Assembly (NCBI GenBank): GCA_963920665.1
Contig: OY987270.1
Span: forward strand, 22,718,019-22,782,018
Direction of reading: 5' to 3'
DNA from: Straminergon stramineum
Lineage: Eukaryota; Streptophyta; Bryopsida; Hypnales; Calliergonaceae
Length of the DNA stretch: 64,000 nucleotides
Under the pieces are notes generated by a model. That model did no database searches. It worked only from the letters and a program-made list of their open reading frames with translations, and was not told where the DNA came from. Below are positions 1 through 12,500 of this stretch, piece by piece. Positions within the stretch are counted from its first letter, which is position 1. Every line of letters begins with the position of its first letter. Both the position numbers and the translations under genes were made by a program.

Positions 1-87
1 AATTGTTTTCTTGGATGAACGCAAAAATTATTTTCTTGTTTTCAAGTGATTTTTGACAAAAAAAAAATGTCCTTGATCCTTTAGGGG
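1..87. mobile_element. Right end of a TTAA-type (piggyBac-like) non-autonomous element, cut by the window edge
   Basis: The tract ends in CCTTTAGGGG directly before TTAA at 88-91. Read inward on the other strand the end is CCCCTAAAGGATCAAGG, and the same subterminal run (poly-T then GTCAAAA) occurs at the right end of the complete element 55611-57095. Only the terminus is present, so length and the second TTAA cannot be seen. Confidence 0.5.
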
Positions 88-91
88 TTAA

Positions 92-2214
92 AATTTGAGT
101 AAGAAAAGTCATTCATTTCAATTCAAAGGCTCCAAAAAAAAATACACACAATTATGCTTTCTGCAATGACCTTAAATGCACACATTTAAAATGTAACTAC
201 GTTTCTTCACCCTGGCTTTGGTTGTATAGTTTGTTTGAGATCTGGGTCAAATCCAAGGACCAAGCAATACATGCTTATGATTTTATCATTTCCCAAATGC
301 ATTTGCCATTATTTCAAAGAAACGGCTACAAAATCTTTAGGGAAGCAAGGAAAATGTACAAATTGTAAGCATTTATATTTTGTTTTTAAGGTCATTTGCA
401 ACTTGTAGTCCATAGTAGATGGTTTTATTCATACTCAGAGTTTTAGTTTCAATGAAGTTAAGGAAGTTATTTTTAGTAGGATACTAAATCAATTAGATTC
501 AGATAGATTTATTTTCTACAAAAGAGGACCTATTTAAATGCTTACCCTAATCATCAATGAAGTTGTAGTGAGACTAAAAGGGACATTACTTGCATTTCCA
601 TTTTAACACTCAGGTTACAAGGTAATATTTCTTCATTCAACTTGTATTATGCATTGTACATTAAGATATTCCATCATTGACATCATGTATTTGTACTTTT
701 CATTCCTTAATATTATGCCTCCATTTTCTAATATCAATTCTACATCTGAAACAAGAATATTTCGGTCTCAGATTGGAATGCTCTAATTTAGTGTGCAAAC
801 ACAATCATCCTAAATCTTAACACTTGAAAATTTTCATGATAATAGGTATAATTGAGATTTATAGTATTATGCCTTCTAAATCCTAAACTCTCATCTTCCA
901 TGGTTGTAGACCAATGTACTTCTGTGGTTATAGATTCTATAGAACTAAAGTTATCATTTTCACATGTGAATGGAATTTTTTTCCATCTTTTTCATCTTTT
1001 TCCATCTTCATCTTGTTTACTATTCACTTTCATCCATTTCTCATGTACTTTCATCCATTTTCATCTAATTTTTTCCTTTTCCATCCAAAATCTATGCTCC
1101 TTATTCAACATTTCTTGCTTGCCACTCTTCGCTACCCGCTCGCATGCTAGCAATGTTGTTCTATCATGCAAGCTTATTTGTAAGTTCATCAAACTCCATT
1201 AATCACTTAAACAATTAGTGATTTGTGTCCAATAAGAACTCATTACCATAAAAATAGCATAATAAATAAGTAATTGCCCAAATTACTACCAAATACTCAT
1301 CCCCATTCTACATACTAGAGTTAATCGTAAAGTGAGCCCCAATTTCTAGAAGGGGTGTTAAAGGAAGGCTTAACTAAGAATAGTACAAAAAAAACACAAC
1401 ATCAAACTCAATCAAACCCCAATTTTGGTGCTCCAAGGAGTTTCATCCTCTATTTTTCTCAAACTCCAACTCTTGGTCCCACAATGCACATACTTCATAA
1501 TTAACTCTACTATATAATTGAAATCCCAAAATCTAATGTTCATCATGTTCAGACAAAAGCCCTCCCCAACTAGTTTTGGCAAAAGGTGATGTCAAAATCA
1601 ACAACTCTCCTTTCATCAATCTAAAGGCCAAATAAATATTATAATATTCATTTGTACACTCCAATCATAGAAAATAAGGATTGTCCAATATATAGATTTA
1701 CTTATCAATCATGGTGTTTGCTTTCCCTTAAAGCCATTGTACATATACATAACTAATTTATCTTGATTTACATAAAAGATTCAACCTATAGCTGAGATTC
1801 CAAGTACCACACTCTTTGCAATCAAGCCACATACATGTATGTCTATATTAATCCCTAAATGTTTTTGACTATGTTTTCACCAAAATTGCCATTCTAGTAC
1901 CAATACCAAATTTTAGGAAAAACACTTTTTTGGACACATGTAACTATAGGATCTTGTCATATGCGGGGTTGAAAAGATGTAAAAGAAATTCAAAAATTTC
2001 CACTTGTGGATTGCAAGATATTAGTGTTTGAATTGACAAAAATCCATTTTTTGGCCCTATGAAAAACTGGGTAGGTGCACTTCACAAGGTCACATTTGAA
2101 TGAAAAAATGTTCAAAATGGTGGTGCTTCTTTGGATTCATTTTTCAAGGTAAATTGGCTACATGCTTGAAAAAACTCATATCATTTGGAATTGAACAACA
2201 TATAGGAAAAAATA
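92..2214. other. AT-rich intergenic DNA, no gene seen
   Basis: Open frames here (for example 852-1202) are low-complexity Phe/Ser/His/Leu translations of T- and C-rich DNA without family resemblance or splice-linked neighbours. I see no RNA gene or convincing repeat boundary. Confidence 0.6.
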
Positions 2215-2760
2215 GTAAGTAGAAAGAAGTAGAGAATGATTCAAAATACTAAATTGTTAAGAAGTTAGTTATAGAATTGAAAAATGCCAATCTCAATGGT
2301 TGTAATGTTGTAATAAACAATTTACATCCTAGGATTTTTCTTTTCAAAAAATACTTCAATTGAGTTAAACAAAGACTTCCGAGTTTATTTTTGAGTAGAA
2401 AAAAACATAATTGTCTACAAACTAAAATTCCTCATAACTTTCATTTCATTAATCAAAATGGACTAATTGAATGCTTTCCACATATGTATTAATCTAGAAA
2501 AACAATTTCAAATTTCTTTCCTTAAGAAAATGATTTTTAAGGAAATTTTTTTGAGTTGTTTGGGTTACCTGCTAAACAATGAAAATTACATATCATGCAA
2601 CAACTTTTTAACCATGTAGCCAAAAGTCATGAAAATTGTTGGACCTTGAAGCTACTTCTTAGGCACATGTTGTGTAAAAATTTCAAAGAAAAATAATGAA
2701 AATTCTGGTTTTAGTCAACTACCGAAAATTGCTATGTTGCCAAAAACTGCACTTTAAGCT
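2215..2760 (-). repeat. Dispersed repeat copy, inverted relative of 62661-63225
   Basis: The reverse complement of this tract can be followed by eye along 62660-63225: the GGCAATATAGCAATTTT-like run (here near 2720-2745), the CATGTGTCCAAG/ACATGTTGTG block, the stretch around AGTTTTAGTTTG, and the block near 2270-2320 all recur in the same order. The copy at 62661 is bounded by TTAA ends. Here the end nearest 2760 reads CTTTCAGGGGG without an obvious TTAA, so this is probably an old, degraded piggyBac-like MITE. Confidence 0.6.
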
Positions 2761-3397
2761 TTCAGGGGGATGATCACCACAATTCACTTTTAAAATCTAG
2801 CACACTTTAGGCATGTACTTCTTGTCCTACATAAATATAGACAATCTTCAATGAAAGTCTTCAATTCCAAACAATACTAAATCCTCACTTTGTTGTTGCA
2901 TTGCAAATGCATACATTATATATATAATTTCAATGATTTTTTATTGTAATAATGCAAAGAAAAAGATATGTCACATAGACCAAATCACTTGAAGTTGCTT
3001 CAAGGTGACACCTTGTGACTAATGTATATGGCACATTATTAAGAGAAGTGAAGCCCATAAGTGCCTCATTAGTTTGAAATAATTCTTCTAAATTATAATA
3101 TTTTATTACTATTATGTTTTATTCCAATTTTTACTTTTTTGAATTTTAATAAGTTAAAATGGAGGATCTTTATAGAGTTTCAAAACATAGAGGCTAACCA
3201 AAAATGGAAATTTGAATTTCCTTTGTTGCAATTGTCGGATCAACCTCTTCATCTCTTCATTTGTTTGGCCTTATTTTGTCACAAGAGCATTCACAAGAAA
3301 AAGTTAGACCTTCTCATCCACCAAAACTACCTCTAATTGAACACAATGGCATGAAACCTTCAACCTAAAACTCAAACCTTTTGGCAGAGTAGTAATG
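2761..3397. other. AT-rich intergenic DNA, no gene seen
   Basis: Mostly A/T runs with a short TA tract near 2915. The only open frame (3139-3336) resembles nothing I know. Confidence 0.55.
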
Positions 3398-4074
3398 GGT
3401 GATTGCAAAAAAGACTGATTGTTTTTGGTATTGTTTTGCAAAATTGGTTTTGTCTTCCACTATAACTTTTGATTTTTAAGCCCCATGCCAAAAACAAAAA
3501 ACCGATTTCTAGATGTTTTGATTGTAATTGTATCCCTTATTTTTCAAAAAAATTTAAAAATTATTTTCTATATAAAGTCAATTTCTCTAATTTGTCACAC
3601 TTCTGGGTTTTTTTGTTTTTAGTCCTGTGAAGTACCCAAATTTAATAAACTAAAGCTGAAATTTTGGTGGTATATTTCCACACTAGTTGGGCATGTTCTC
3701 CAGGAGGGGCATCAAAAAATACATTATTTTATGTCCTCCACGTTCATCCAAATAGTTTAAAAAGGGGCTCTATGGCATGCACATTTCTAAATATTGAAGA
3801 TGTTTTCAAGTTCATTCTTTTGGTGAAATCTCATCATCATCAAGTCTTAACCAATTGCCAATTTTTAGTTTTTTTTATTTCACTATCGTTAATTTATTAA
3901 AAATGAAAACATTGAAATATCCCTATTCTACCCACAAATACATATGTCCCAGAAAAGGGATATTTCAACGTTTTTTGTTTTTGGCATGGGGCTTAAAAGT
4001 CAAAAGTTATAGCGGAAGACAAAACCAATCTTGAAAAACAGTACCAAAAATGGTCAATCTTTCTTGCAATCACC
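3398..4074. mobile_element. 677-bp element with ~105-bp terminal inverted repeats
   Basis: The left arm (about 3398-3502) begins GGTGATTGCAAAAAAGA and runs through TATAACTTTTGA to AAGCCCCATGCC. The right arm (3969-4074) is its reverse complement at roughly 85-90 percent identity by eye, ending TCTTGCAATCACC. The ~465-bp centre holds only a 78-codon low-complexity frame (3664-3900). Long inverted repeats around a non-coding core suit a Mutator-like or foldback MITE. I could not find a convincing target-site duplication, so the superfamily stays open. Confidence 0.65.
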
Positions 4075-5798
4075 TTGACATTTGAAGGATGTTTTGAGTG
4101 TGTCAATGTTGATCAAAATTATTGTACGATTAGGCCTATTAAAGGAATTTGTAGCCACCAATGTTGGTTGGAAAGGTTGATCAATATATTGACTAAACTC
4201 AATCATTCATAATATGTTGTAGCTACTATTAAATGCATCCACAAGTTCTTATAGATAGAGTAGTATTTTTCTTGAACTTTTGTTGAACAATTGTTAGATT
4301 TTAGTTCCTTTATTATGTACTTTGAAATATTCTCAATTTTATTTTATTTCTATGAAGTTGTGCGAGAGAAGGATGAAGATAGTTTACTTTCTAATTGAAC
4401 TATTAGAGTTGAACTATTAGGGTTAGCCCATTGGCTTGAAAAGAAAGATAACGAAGTAACTATGAGGACAAAAATAGTAGCCAATGGATGTTAGACTTAC
4501 CATATAGTCAAGGTAGAGACTAAAATCCACTTATGTAGGTGAGAATAAAGAGGAGACTCTTTTTCTCCCTTTTCATAGTTTATTTTATTTGTTGAAAGTT
4601 TAAAGAGCCACAACAAGTTGTGTATTGTGAGTTTTAGGATGAAAATTTGAAAACACTTTTTCTTCTTATTGCAATTTTTAAAAAATAAGGCCCACTCAAC
4701 ATAGAATTTGTATGTGAAAGTTATGCTCGACGGAGTGAGAGAAGGTTAGTTATCATAGAATTTGAAAGCAAAATTTTTAAATGCACATAATTGTTTGGTT
4801 AGGAAGTATTCAATTTTGAGATTTAGTTTACCTATATATGAAGTTGTTATTTTTTCAAAAAGTTATAGAACTCTTTTTGGCGGGGTAGGAAATGAAAGAT
4901 ATAGGCTTTGAGTTATAGATTGTAGAACTACTACCAAATTTTAGAGACCCAACTTTAGCAAGTCATATATAATGGAGTACAAAAGATTTATAGTTGAAAT
5001 TTGAATATGGTATGTATGAAGAAGTTGTCTCTCCAAAAAGTTATAGCACAAAGCATTTGGAACTTTAATAAAATAGAAAGGTCCTTTGAAGTATAGGGGT
5101 ATTGAATTGCCTTGGAATTGGGGAGTGGAAGGCAATTACAAGAATCACCTTTACTATTTTGTGATACATCCTACGTGTTGATTTGTTTTTTACCATAACT
5201 TTTGCATTCTGGCTCCAAATAACTCAATTTCTAAAGTTGAGGTAATCATAACTATTAATATACTAATTGCCTAATTTTTAAAATTCTTCAAAAATGTTTT
5301 ATTATCCAAAAATAACCTACAATTTTTATCACACTTATCAATTTGGAGATTTTTATGCCTTTTTTTGGTTAAATATAGTCACTATTAAAAACTCTATGAA
5401 GAATTTTTATTTTGGAAAATTTATAGAGAGTTTATAATAGTGGAAATTTTTAATATTAACTTTAATTTTTCTATTTTTTATAAATGAAAACACCAAAATA
5501 TCTATTTTCTTGAGATTTAACACTTTTTCAATTTCCTATTTAGAGAATTTTTCTATACTTTATCTTTGTAGGATATAATATTTTTCAAGGTGTATACATT
5601 GACCAAAATTTTTTAATTTTTCCATTATTTTAAAAATTTTAAATAATCATAGAAAAATATGGATGAGTACTTTGAAAACACAACAGAATCAACAAGTATT
5701 TCTTGCAATCACTTTGAAAACTTCAATCAACTATAAAAGTTGGACTATTAAAGATTTCAAATTAGAATTTAGAGATATTATAAATTTTTCTTAGCTTT
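4075..5798. other. AT-rich intergenic DNA, no gene seen
   Basis: No coding signal. A motif like the ends of the 3398-4074 element (TTCTTGCAATCACTTTGA) recurs near 5700, so degraded relatives may be present, but no full copy can be delimited. Confidence 0.5.
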
Positions 5799-5802
5799 TT
5801 AA

Positions 5803-6386
5803 CCCCCAAAGGACCAAAGCACATTTTGGGTAGAAATTGTCAAAAACTGCCACTTTTTAGGTCAGCATGAAAAAAAATAAAAATAAAAATTTCTATTTTA
5901 AAATTCAACCATTCAGATTTGTACTAGTAAGACTTCTTTGAGAATATGTAGAAATAGTTTTAGAAACTTTGACCACATGGATTGAAAGATTATAACGTTT
6001 GCAGTTAGGTGAAAAAGTTTTTTTCCAACCTTGCCCAAGAAGGCCTTCAAACTTTAACTCCTTCTAGAATGAGATTCCTACATTAAATATGGTTATTTTT
6101 TTCACATTTGTATCTTGTATCATTTAAACTATACACCTACCAAATTTCAAAATCTTAGGAGGAGTTTTGCACATGTTGCCCAAAGCTGCCCAAGCTACCC
6201 GCAAAGTTTAGGGCAACTTTACTTCTAATCCAAACACCTCATTAGAAAAAAAGAGGATTTTTTTAGGAAGGGTGTACATAGTTATACATTATGTCCAAAT
6301 TTCATTAGCATCCAACCAAAATGACTTCATAGGAACCTACCCAAGATTTCTTGCGTACGTTGAACAGACACTTTGTCCTTCAAGGG
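5803..6386. mobile_element. 584-bp piggyBac-like MITE with TTAA duplication
   Basis: Flanked by TTAA at 5799-5802 and 6387-6390. The left end reads CCCCCAAAGGACCAAAG; the right end read inward is CCCTTGAAGGACAAAG, aligning over most of 16 bases with a one-base gap. TTAA target duplication plus ends starting CCC is the hallmark of the piggyBac superfamily. There is no coding capacity, so it would need a transposase in trans. Confidence 0.65.
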
Positions 6387-9300
6387 TTAAATAACTATCA
6401 CTCTTGATTTAACCTCTAAAACTTTAAAGTGGATTTTTTGGCAATATAGCAATTTTGGGCAATTGACTAAAACTAGTGTTGTGATGTGGGCCATCTAGTA
6501 TTTGAAGTTGACATCTTTATTAGTTTCAAAAATATTGTTAGTGTTGGGCATTGTTAGTGTTATCAGTTACAGTTAGTTGTTAGTATTGTGTGTTGGGAGT
6601 TGTTAGAGTAAGGAGGTTGTTGTTGATTGTGTAATTGTCGATTAATAACTGATTTGTTAGTAGTTGATACTAAGGTAGTGGGATTAGGGTTAGGGTTAGC
6701 TAGTGGCTAGCCACCAGGGTTTGTGGAGGCTACTTGAAGCGAGGACTAGTCTCTTGCTCTCTTTTTTTTTTTTAGTGGTGGAGAGTGGAGGGGTGGACTT
6801 GAGGATAGAGAGTTGCTTTATTGTGAAGATTTATTTGGAGTGAAGCATTGCTTTGAGGGAGTTTTGTGTTGCATTTTGTAGAAGTGTTGGATGAATGCAA
6901 AATCTTAGATCTGAGTTTTTAGAGAGTTGATACTCAATGAGGCCAAGTTTCAGATCTAGATCTATTATAGAAAAAAAGTTATGAGGGTTTGAAGTGGAGG
7001 TATTTGAATTCCAAGGTAGCCAATTTCCATCCTTGTTTTTTTTGGAAGAATTTTACTAATCTTCATCCAATCTAGGTCCTAAACTTTATTCACTTGTATT
7101 TTACTCATTTCAATTTTACTTTTTAAGTGTCATGCGTTCTTGAAAACCTCTAGACTTCTTCTACACGTTTCTAAAGCTAAACTTGAAATACGGTCTAATC
7201 CTAATGGTATGAATTGAACTTGTTCTTTGGTTATGGTTTAAATTTTCTAATTAAGAGATTCAAAGGAAAAAATAGGATTTAGAAATTCCTCTTGGAGTGA
7301 ACATTGTCTATGAGGTGGTCAAAAACACCCTCAAAGCCTTCCCCATTTTCCATCTTGTCCCTTTTTGAATGGTGCTTACCACTATTTTTGGAGTCTTTTG
7401 GTACAAGTGGTGGAAATTAATTCCAACGCTAGTTTTTACTCCATTCTAAGTTTCCATTCTTATTATTCTTTCTATTTCCCTTTTTCTCCTTCTAATCCTT
7501 CTTTTCCTTCTCCTTCTATTCTATTCAATTCTTGCATCTACTAGGTGACTTCGCAATCAAATACTTGTTCAAATTTCAAGACTAGTTTTAAATAATGCAA
7601 TATTTTTGTCTTCCAATCAAAAATCAGTAATTGATCACTTTCCCATCTTGTATCCAAACTTATATCCAGATGACAATTTTAACAAGTGATTTGTTAAATC
7701 CAGATTACTCCATTAATCCTATCTTCTTTCCCAATAATTTATATTTGGACCTTGACTCTACTCTTCTCATTCTCTTTTCTTGCCTTGTATTTTTTTGCCT
7801 TGGATCACCTCCTCCCTTGGTTGAATTTTCTACTTCAATTGGATTTCTAGCTCTTCCCTATTTCCTCACTTTGTTTTATTATAGATCTTAGCTTCTTTGA
7901 GATGTTCAGCAACTAGATTGAGCTCAATTTGACATTGTGCAATGAGAGAAAATGATAGTTGTTGAGGGGGCCGATATACTTTATTGATTGTGAGGGCTAT
8001 TAAAAATAAAAAATTGAATTTCATATGATTTTTTAAAGAAATTCTATAGTAACAATTTATAAAAATACAAAGATGCTTAAATAGTATTAAATTTCTAAAA
8101 AAAAATAGAAATAGTAGTGCAAAACAACATGATATAATTGATGTATTCCTTGGGCTCATACCAATATAAATTTGATTATAAGAAAAAGTTCAAAAGAAGT
8201 GTAATTTGAACTTTTTGAAGCATGATATCTTCAATATGTTACAAAAATTATAATTTTAACAATCCTGAAAAAAGTTTAGATAAAGGAAAAGTATATTATT
8301 GGAGCCACATTTTCTTAGTTAAGTTTAAAAAGATTTAAAATTAAAAACTGTGCGAAAATTCAGATTTAGGCTTTTGAAATGCCCATGGAACTTTCAATGT
8401 CCTTTAAGGGTTAAATGATTGAGAAGTTACAAAATTTTATATCTTCAAGATAATTTGTTTTGGCATATCAAAGCTTCAATCTCCTCTATGTTTATACATA
8501 AGTATAAAATTAGGTCCTTTGAATTTTCTAGTAAGCTAATACTAAACATATTGAGAAATGGTTAAAAATCAAAATTTTGTCAAAATTGACAAGAGTGCAT
8601 GTTGAATGTGCAAGAGTGCAACAAAAACTTGTCTAAGAACCAGTGGACCGTCACTAGCAAACCTTTGTCATTGTATTTACAACTAGTTCATTAATCCTTG
8701 TCAAAAGTGGAGAAGGATTAATTTATATTTCTAAAATTCATGAATCCAAATTGTATAATATACACATAAATAACCTCATGATCCTAATAGTTACATGATA
8801 ATAAAATTCCAATTTGAAGTCTTAAAAAATATTTAAAAATGAATGCATGTGTGAACATGAACCAAAAAATTCCAATGTACTTGTTGTAAGTGTTGTCATA
8901 TTTGCCCTAAAAATGAAATTATGCATATAAATTAAACAAATGGTTCTGAATATCAAACATTAAAAAAAATTAGAAGTGCTACTTCACTTGGTTTGATCAT
9001 TCAATGAGCTCTTTTACATTTGAGCCCCCAAATAAGTTCTAATGCAAATCAAATATTGTCTAATTGCCGAAAGATACTGAAATTAATATAGGACTTTTGG
9101 TTTTGGTGAAAACTTAAACATTAACAAAAGAATTTATGTGCCATCTCATTTGTGCTTTTTTGAACTCTTTAATTTTCAGTTCACTTTTACCTTCTTGTTG
9201 GACTTTGAATAATGTGTCTATAAAGCATTTCCAGAAACATCAAACAAACATTAGCATGTGATAGCTTCAATTGTTACTTGCAACACAACCAAAATCATTA

Positions 9301-9517
9301 ACTTTAATATTGAATACATAGCACTAGAATCTAATTCATATGACTATACTATCAACTTTGATACAAAAGACTTGTTCTTGGACTTGTTTAATGATAGAAA
9401 AGTTAAAAATGCAAAAGACTTCAGTTGCTAAATGTAAAATAAGGTTAGAGATGCAATAGTGAAAAACATTAGTAATTTAATATAAGGGTTTTGCATTCTA
9501 TTGTGTGTGTATATTTG
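6387..9517. other. Intergenic DNA with two unpaired TTAA-type ends and a short telomere-like motif
   Basis: A possible left end (CCTCTAAAACTTTAAAG after TTAA at 6409-6412) is followed by the GGCAATATAGC motif shared with 62661-63591. A possible right end lies at 8410 (CCTTTAAGGG before TTAA at 8411-8414). They could bound one ~2-kb element, but the interior gives no support. A TTAGGG-type run occupies 6684-6699. The 7631-8159 open frames on both strands are low complexity. This stretch also lies downstream of the BAH/RRM gene stop codon at 9518. Confidence 0.5.
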
Positions 9518-12500
9518 TCAACAAAATAAGGAGTCAAGTAGTACCTCTTGTAACATTTGCCATTGTTCCTCATGTTGTTCATCAAGTACTCGCCATGGAA
9601 GACCAAAAGCAAATTCAATCGTATTACCTTGTGCCAAATGGGAAGTTGCCACTACATTTCTCTGCGATAAGCTCAAATTATGCTCATTTGTGTGTTAATT
9701 ATTACATTTTAATTTATGGAAAGATTAAACATTTTTTTACTTTCAAAGAATCTACATTTGATAGTAAGTATATAGTAAAAATTACTTGCATTTTGTAGTA
9801 TAAATTTCAAAATTAGGGATTGTCCAAAAATGAATAGTCTTTTGAATCTTTAAAAAATAAGTTCATATCAATTGAAACTTACATAATCATCAGTGATATA
9901 TTCTCGCCCTTCTTTAGGAAATTCAAGATGGCCATGATACTTTGATAATTGTGGGGCTTTGAATTCAAGGTAATTGAAAAGAGTTGCAGTCACAAGCCTA
10001 TGTAGCCATTGAAGCCAAATACTTAAAAAATCATAGTAGACATATTATTATTATCAAATACTAAAAAATTATTAGATTATCATATGAACTAGCCACTACC
10101 TCTATGCCTATTAATGAAGACTAATGTATAAAAAATAAAAATAAATTATTAAAAAATAAGGATTAAGCTAGAAAATTTCTAAAGATATGTGATTATGACA
10201 TCATTAAATAGATAAACGAAATCATCCAATAATCCTTAAATTGTAAGCCTATAATCCATGTAGAAGACAAGAGAGCCTTTTGCAAAGAAATTTTGTTGTT
10301 TGAATTGAAATTGAAATTGAAATTTGAAAATTTGAAAACAATGAATTCAATGGAAAATTTTCTAATTAACTTACCTATTTGCTACTAATACATATTTTGA
10401 CTCCATTTCATGAATGACATCTTGAGCTTTTTTGGCTGATGGAAGCTTTAATAGTGCCATAGCTAGAAAGACAAAACATAATACTTAGACCTAGCTATAA
10501 GATCAGTTTTTGGTTATTAGAGATTGACAAATCTTCTATCAAATAGTAATCACAAGGTAAAACTCTAATACTTGAACATTGAGTAGCTAATAGGCTATTA
10601 AATAAATAGAAGAGCTAGCTAAAATAGAGAAAGACTCACTAGTTTGATAATTGGGTGATACAAGTGGAACAATTCGCACTTCACATCTAACTCTCATAAT
10701 ATGAGTAAAAATCTCCTACATAATAGGTAAGGATCAATGAATAATCTATATTGTGAGCAAGTGATTTTATACATATCTTATTCTTATTTCAAATTTTAAT
10801 CAAGAATCCATAATTCAAAAAGTGGAAACTAATTAAAGCATGCAAAAGTTGTTGTGTATACCACAAGCTAATTTTGAAATAGAATCAGGATCAAAAAACC
10901 ATTCGAGAATAAAGTTACAATTTGTAGATTAAAAAATACTAACAGCCAACTCATCAGAATGAAGTCCAGGAATTAGATTCTTGAGCAATAGAACCCTATT
11001 GCTTTGAATTGCTGGAACTAATGATATACTCCAATCCTACAACATTCAATCGAAATATTTATCAACATACTTATTTTTTCTATTTATTTTATAATGCATG
11101 AAAAAAAAAAAATCCTAAACTATCAATATATAAATATAAATATTTATGATCAATATCACCTCAACCCTTGGCTTGAAGATTTGTCCTTGAGATTTCTGTA
11201 ACATCAATACATCTAAGTATGAATCCAACAATTTATTCATCACCATATTAGAAGTACCACATTTCAATACATGAAATCATATAATGATGAACTATAATAT
11301 AGAACCCATGAAACTAAAAAAAAATTGGTATTTTCATCAAAGGCATTAATCATGTGTTCAAAATAATCACACTTTTTGAAATAGAAGACAATTCAAATGC
11401 CTCTAGAAAAACTATTTTGATATTGTACTTGAAAAGGTCATAGAATAGAAATAGAAATATATTGAGGAGAGAAAAATGGATATAGGTATCTCAGAATTTA
11501 CAAATTCTTGTATAAAAAGCTTTGAAATTATGATTAAGTGACTACTTATTACTTGACTAACACATGTTGATGGCAATGACTCCAATAAATTTATGACATG
11601 ACCAATGTCTCTATTTGTCATATCTTTAATAGGTGCAATTCTAAGTAATTTTAGAGAATTTGATCCATCACAACATAGATCCTTTGCTATGGATATTTTT
11701 CCTTTTTTATTAGACAAGTCTAGAGTTTGAGAGCAAAATTGACATTGATTTGTACTAGTTGCATGAGAAAAATCTTCATTTCTATTTGGAATCATGTTAA
11801 TATCGTTAGTTTGCAACACCTCTTTTGAAGTTCCAAGACTTGTATATGGTATATCCAAGTCCATCCTCATTACACTTGAATTTAGAGTCTTGGCATTCAA
11901 AACATTTTTTGTAGGTAGCAACTTTCCAGTATCTAATTTAATAGGTGCAATAGAAATCATTTTTGAACTTTGGATAGTGGCAATAACAACACCTTCAATA
12001 GTTTTCTTTTGAGGTTCAAGAGATTCTCTCTTTTCAACTAAGGGAGTAGAACTTTGGACACATTTGATCATTTTGTTTGGTGGCCCTTGACCAAGCTTAT
12101 CTTCATTTTTCCTTTCAACATTTTCAATGTTTGTTCCTTCATCCTTAGTGGTATCTTGTTTTGAGTAGTCTAGGAAAATAGAAGAATTGGACACATTGAA
12201 TGATCCACCTTTCTCTTCCTGTTGAATTACTTTTGCCTTAGACATTGATGAAACAATTGAAGTATTTTTAATTGGCAAAACCTCTAGTCTTTGATTTGAC
12301 TTGATCTTCGATGGTGCTTGAATAGCAAAGACTATGTGTTTGTAATGTGCATCAGATGTTTCTATTGTTGTAGAACTCACGTCACTTTTGAATTTTTTGT
12401 GAATATCTGATTCATTATTTTTCTCTATGACATCAATTTTATATGATTGTGGTACCAAACTATAACTCTTCCTCTTTAGTTTTCTTTGCATTGAATCTAT

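Noticed and set aside
852..1202. 116-codon open frame, plus strand
   Set aside because: Ser/Phe/His-rich translation of pyrimidine-rich DNA, a second frame overlaps it, no splice-linked neighbours or family motifs.
6684..6699. TTAGGG-type telomere-like repeats
   Set aside because: Only two and a half units, not the usual plant TTTAGGG type, no gene nearby; likely chance or minor relic.
6540..6910. Possible LTR fragment (TGTTGGG-type start, T-rich stretch, R/U5-like CTTTATTGTGAAG)
   Set aside because: No partner LTR, primer site, target duplication or coding part in reach.
7631..8159. Overlapping open frames on both strands
   Set aside because: Hydrophobic low-complexity products expected from T- or A-rich DNA; no motifs.
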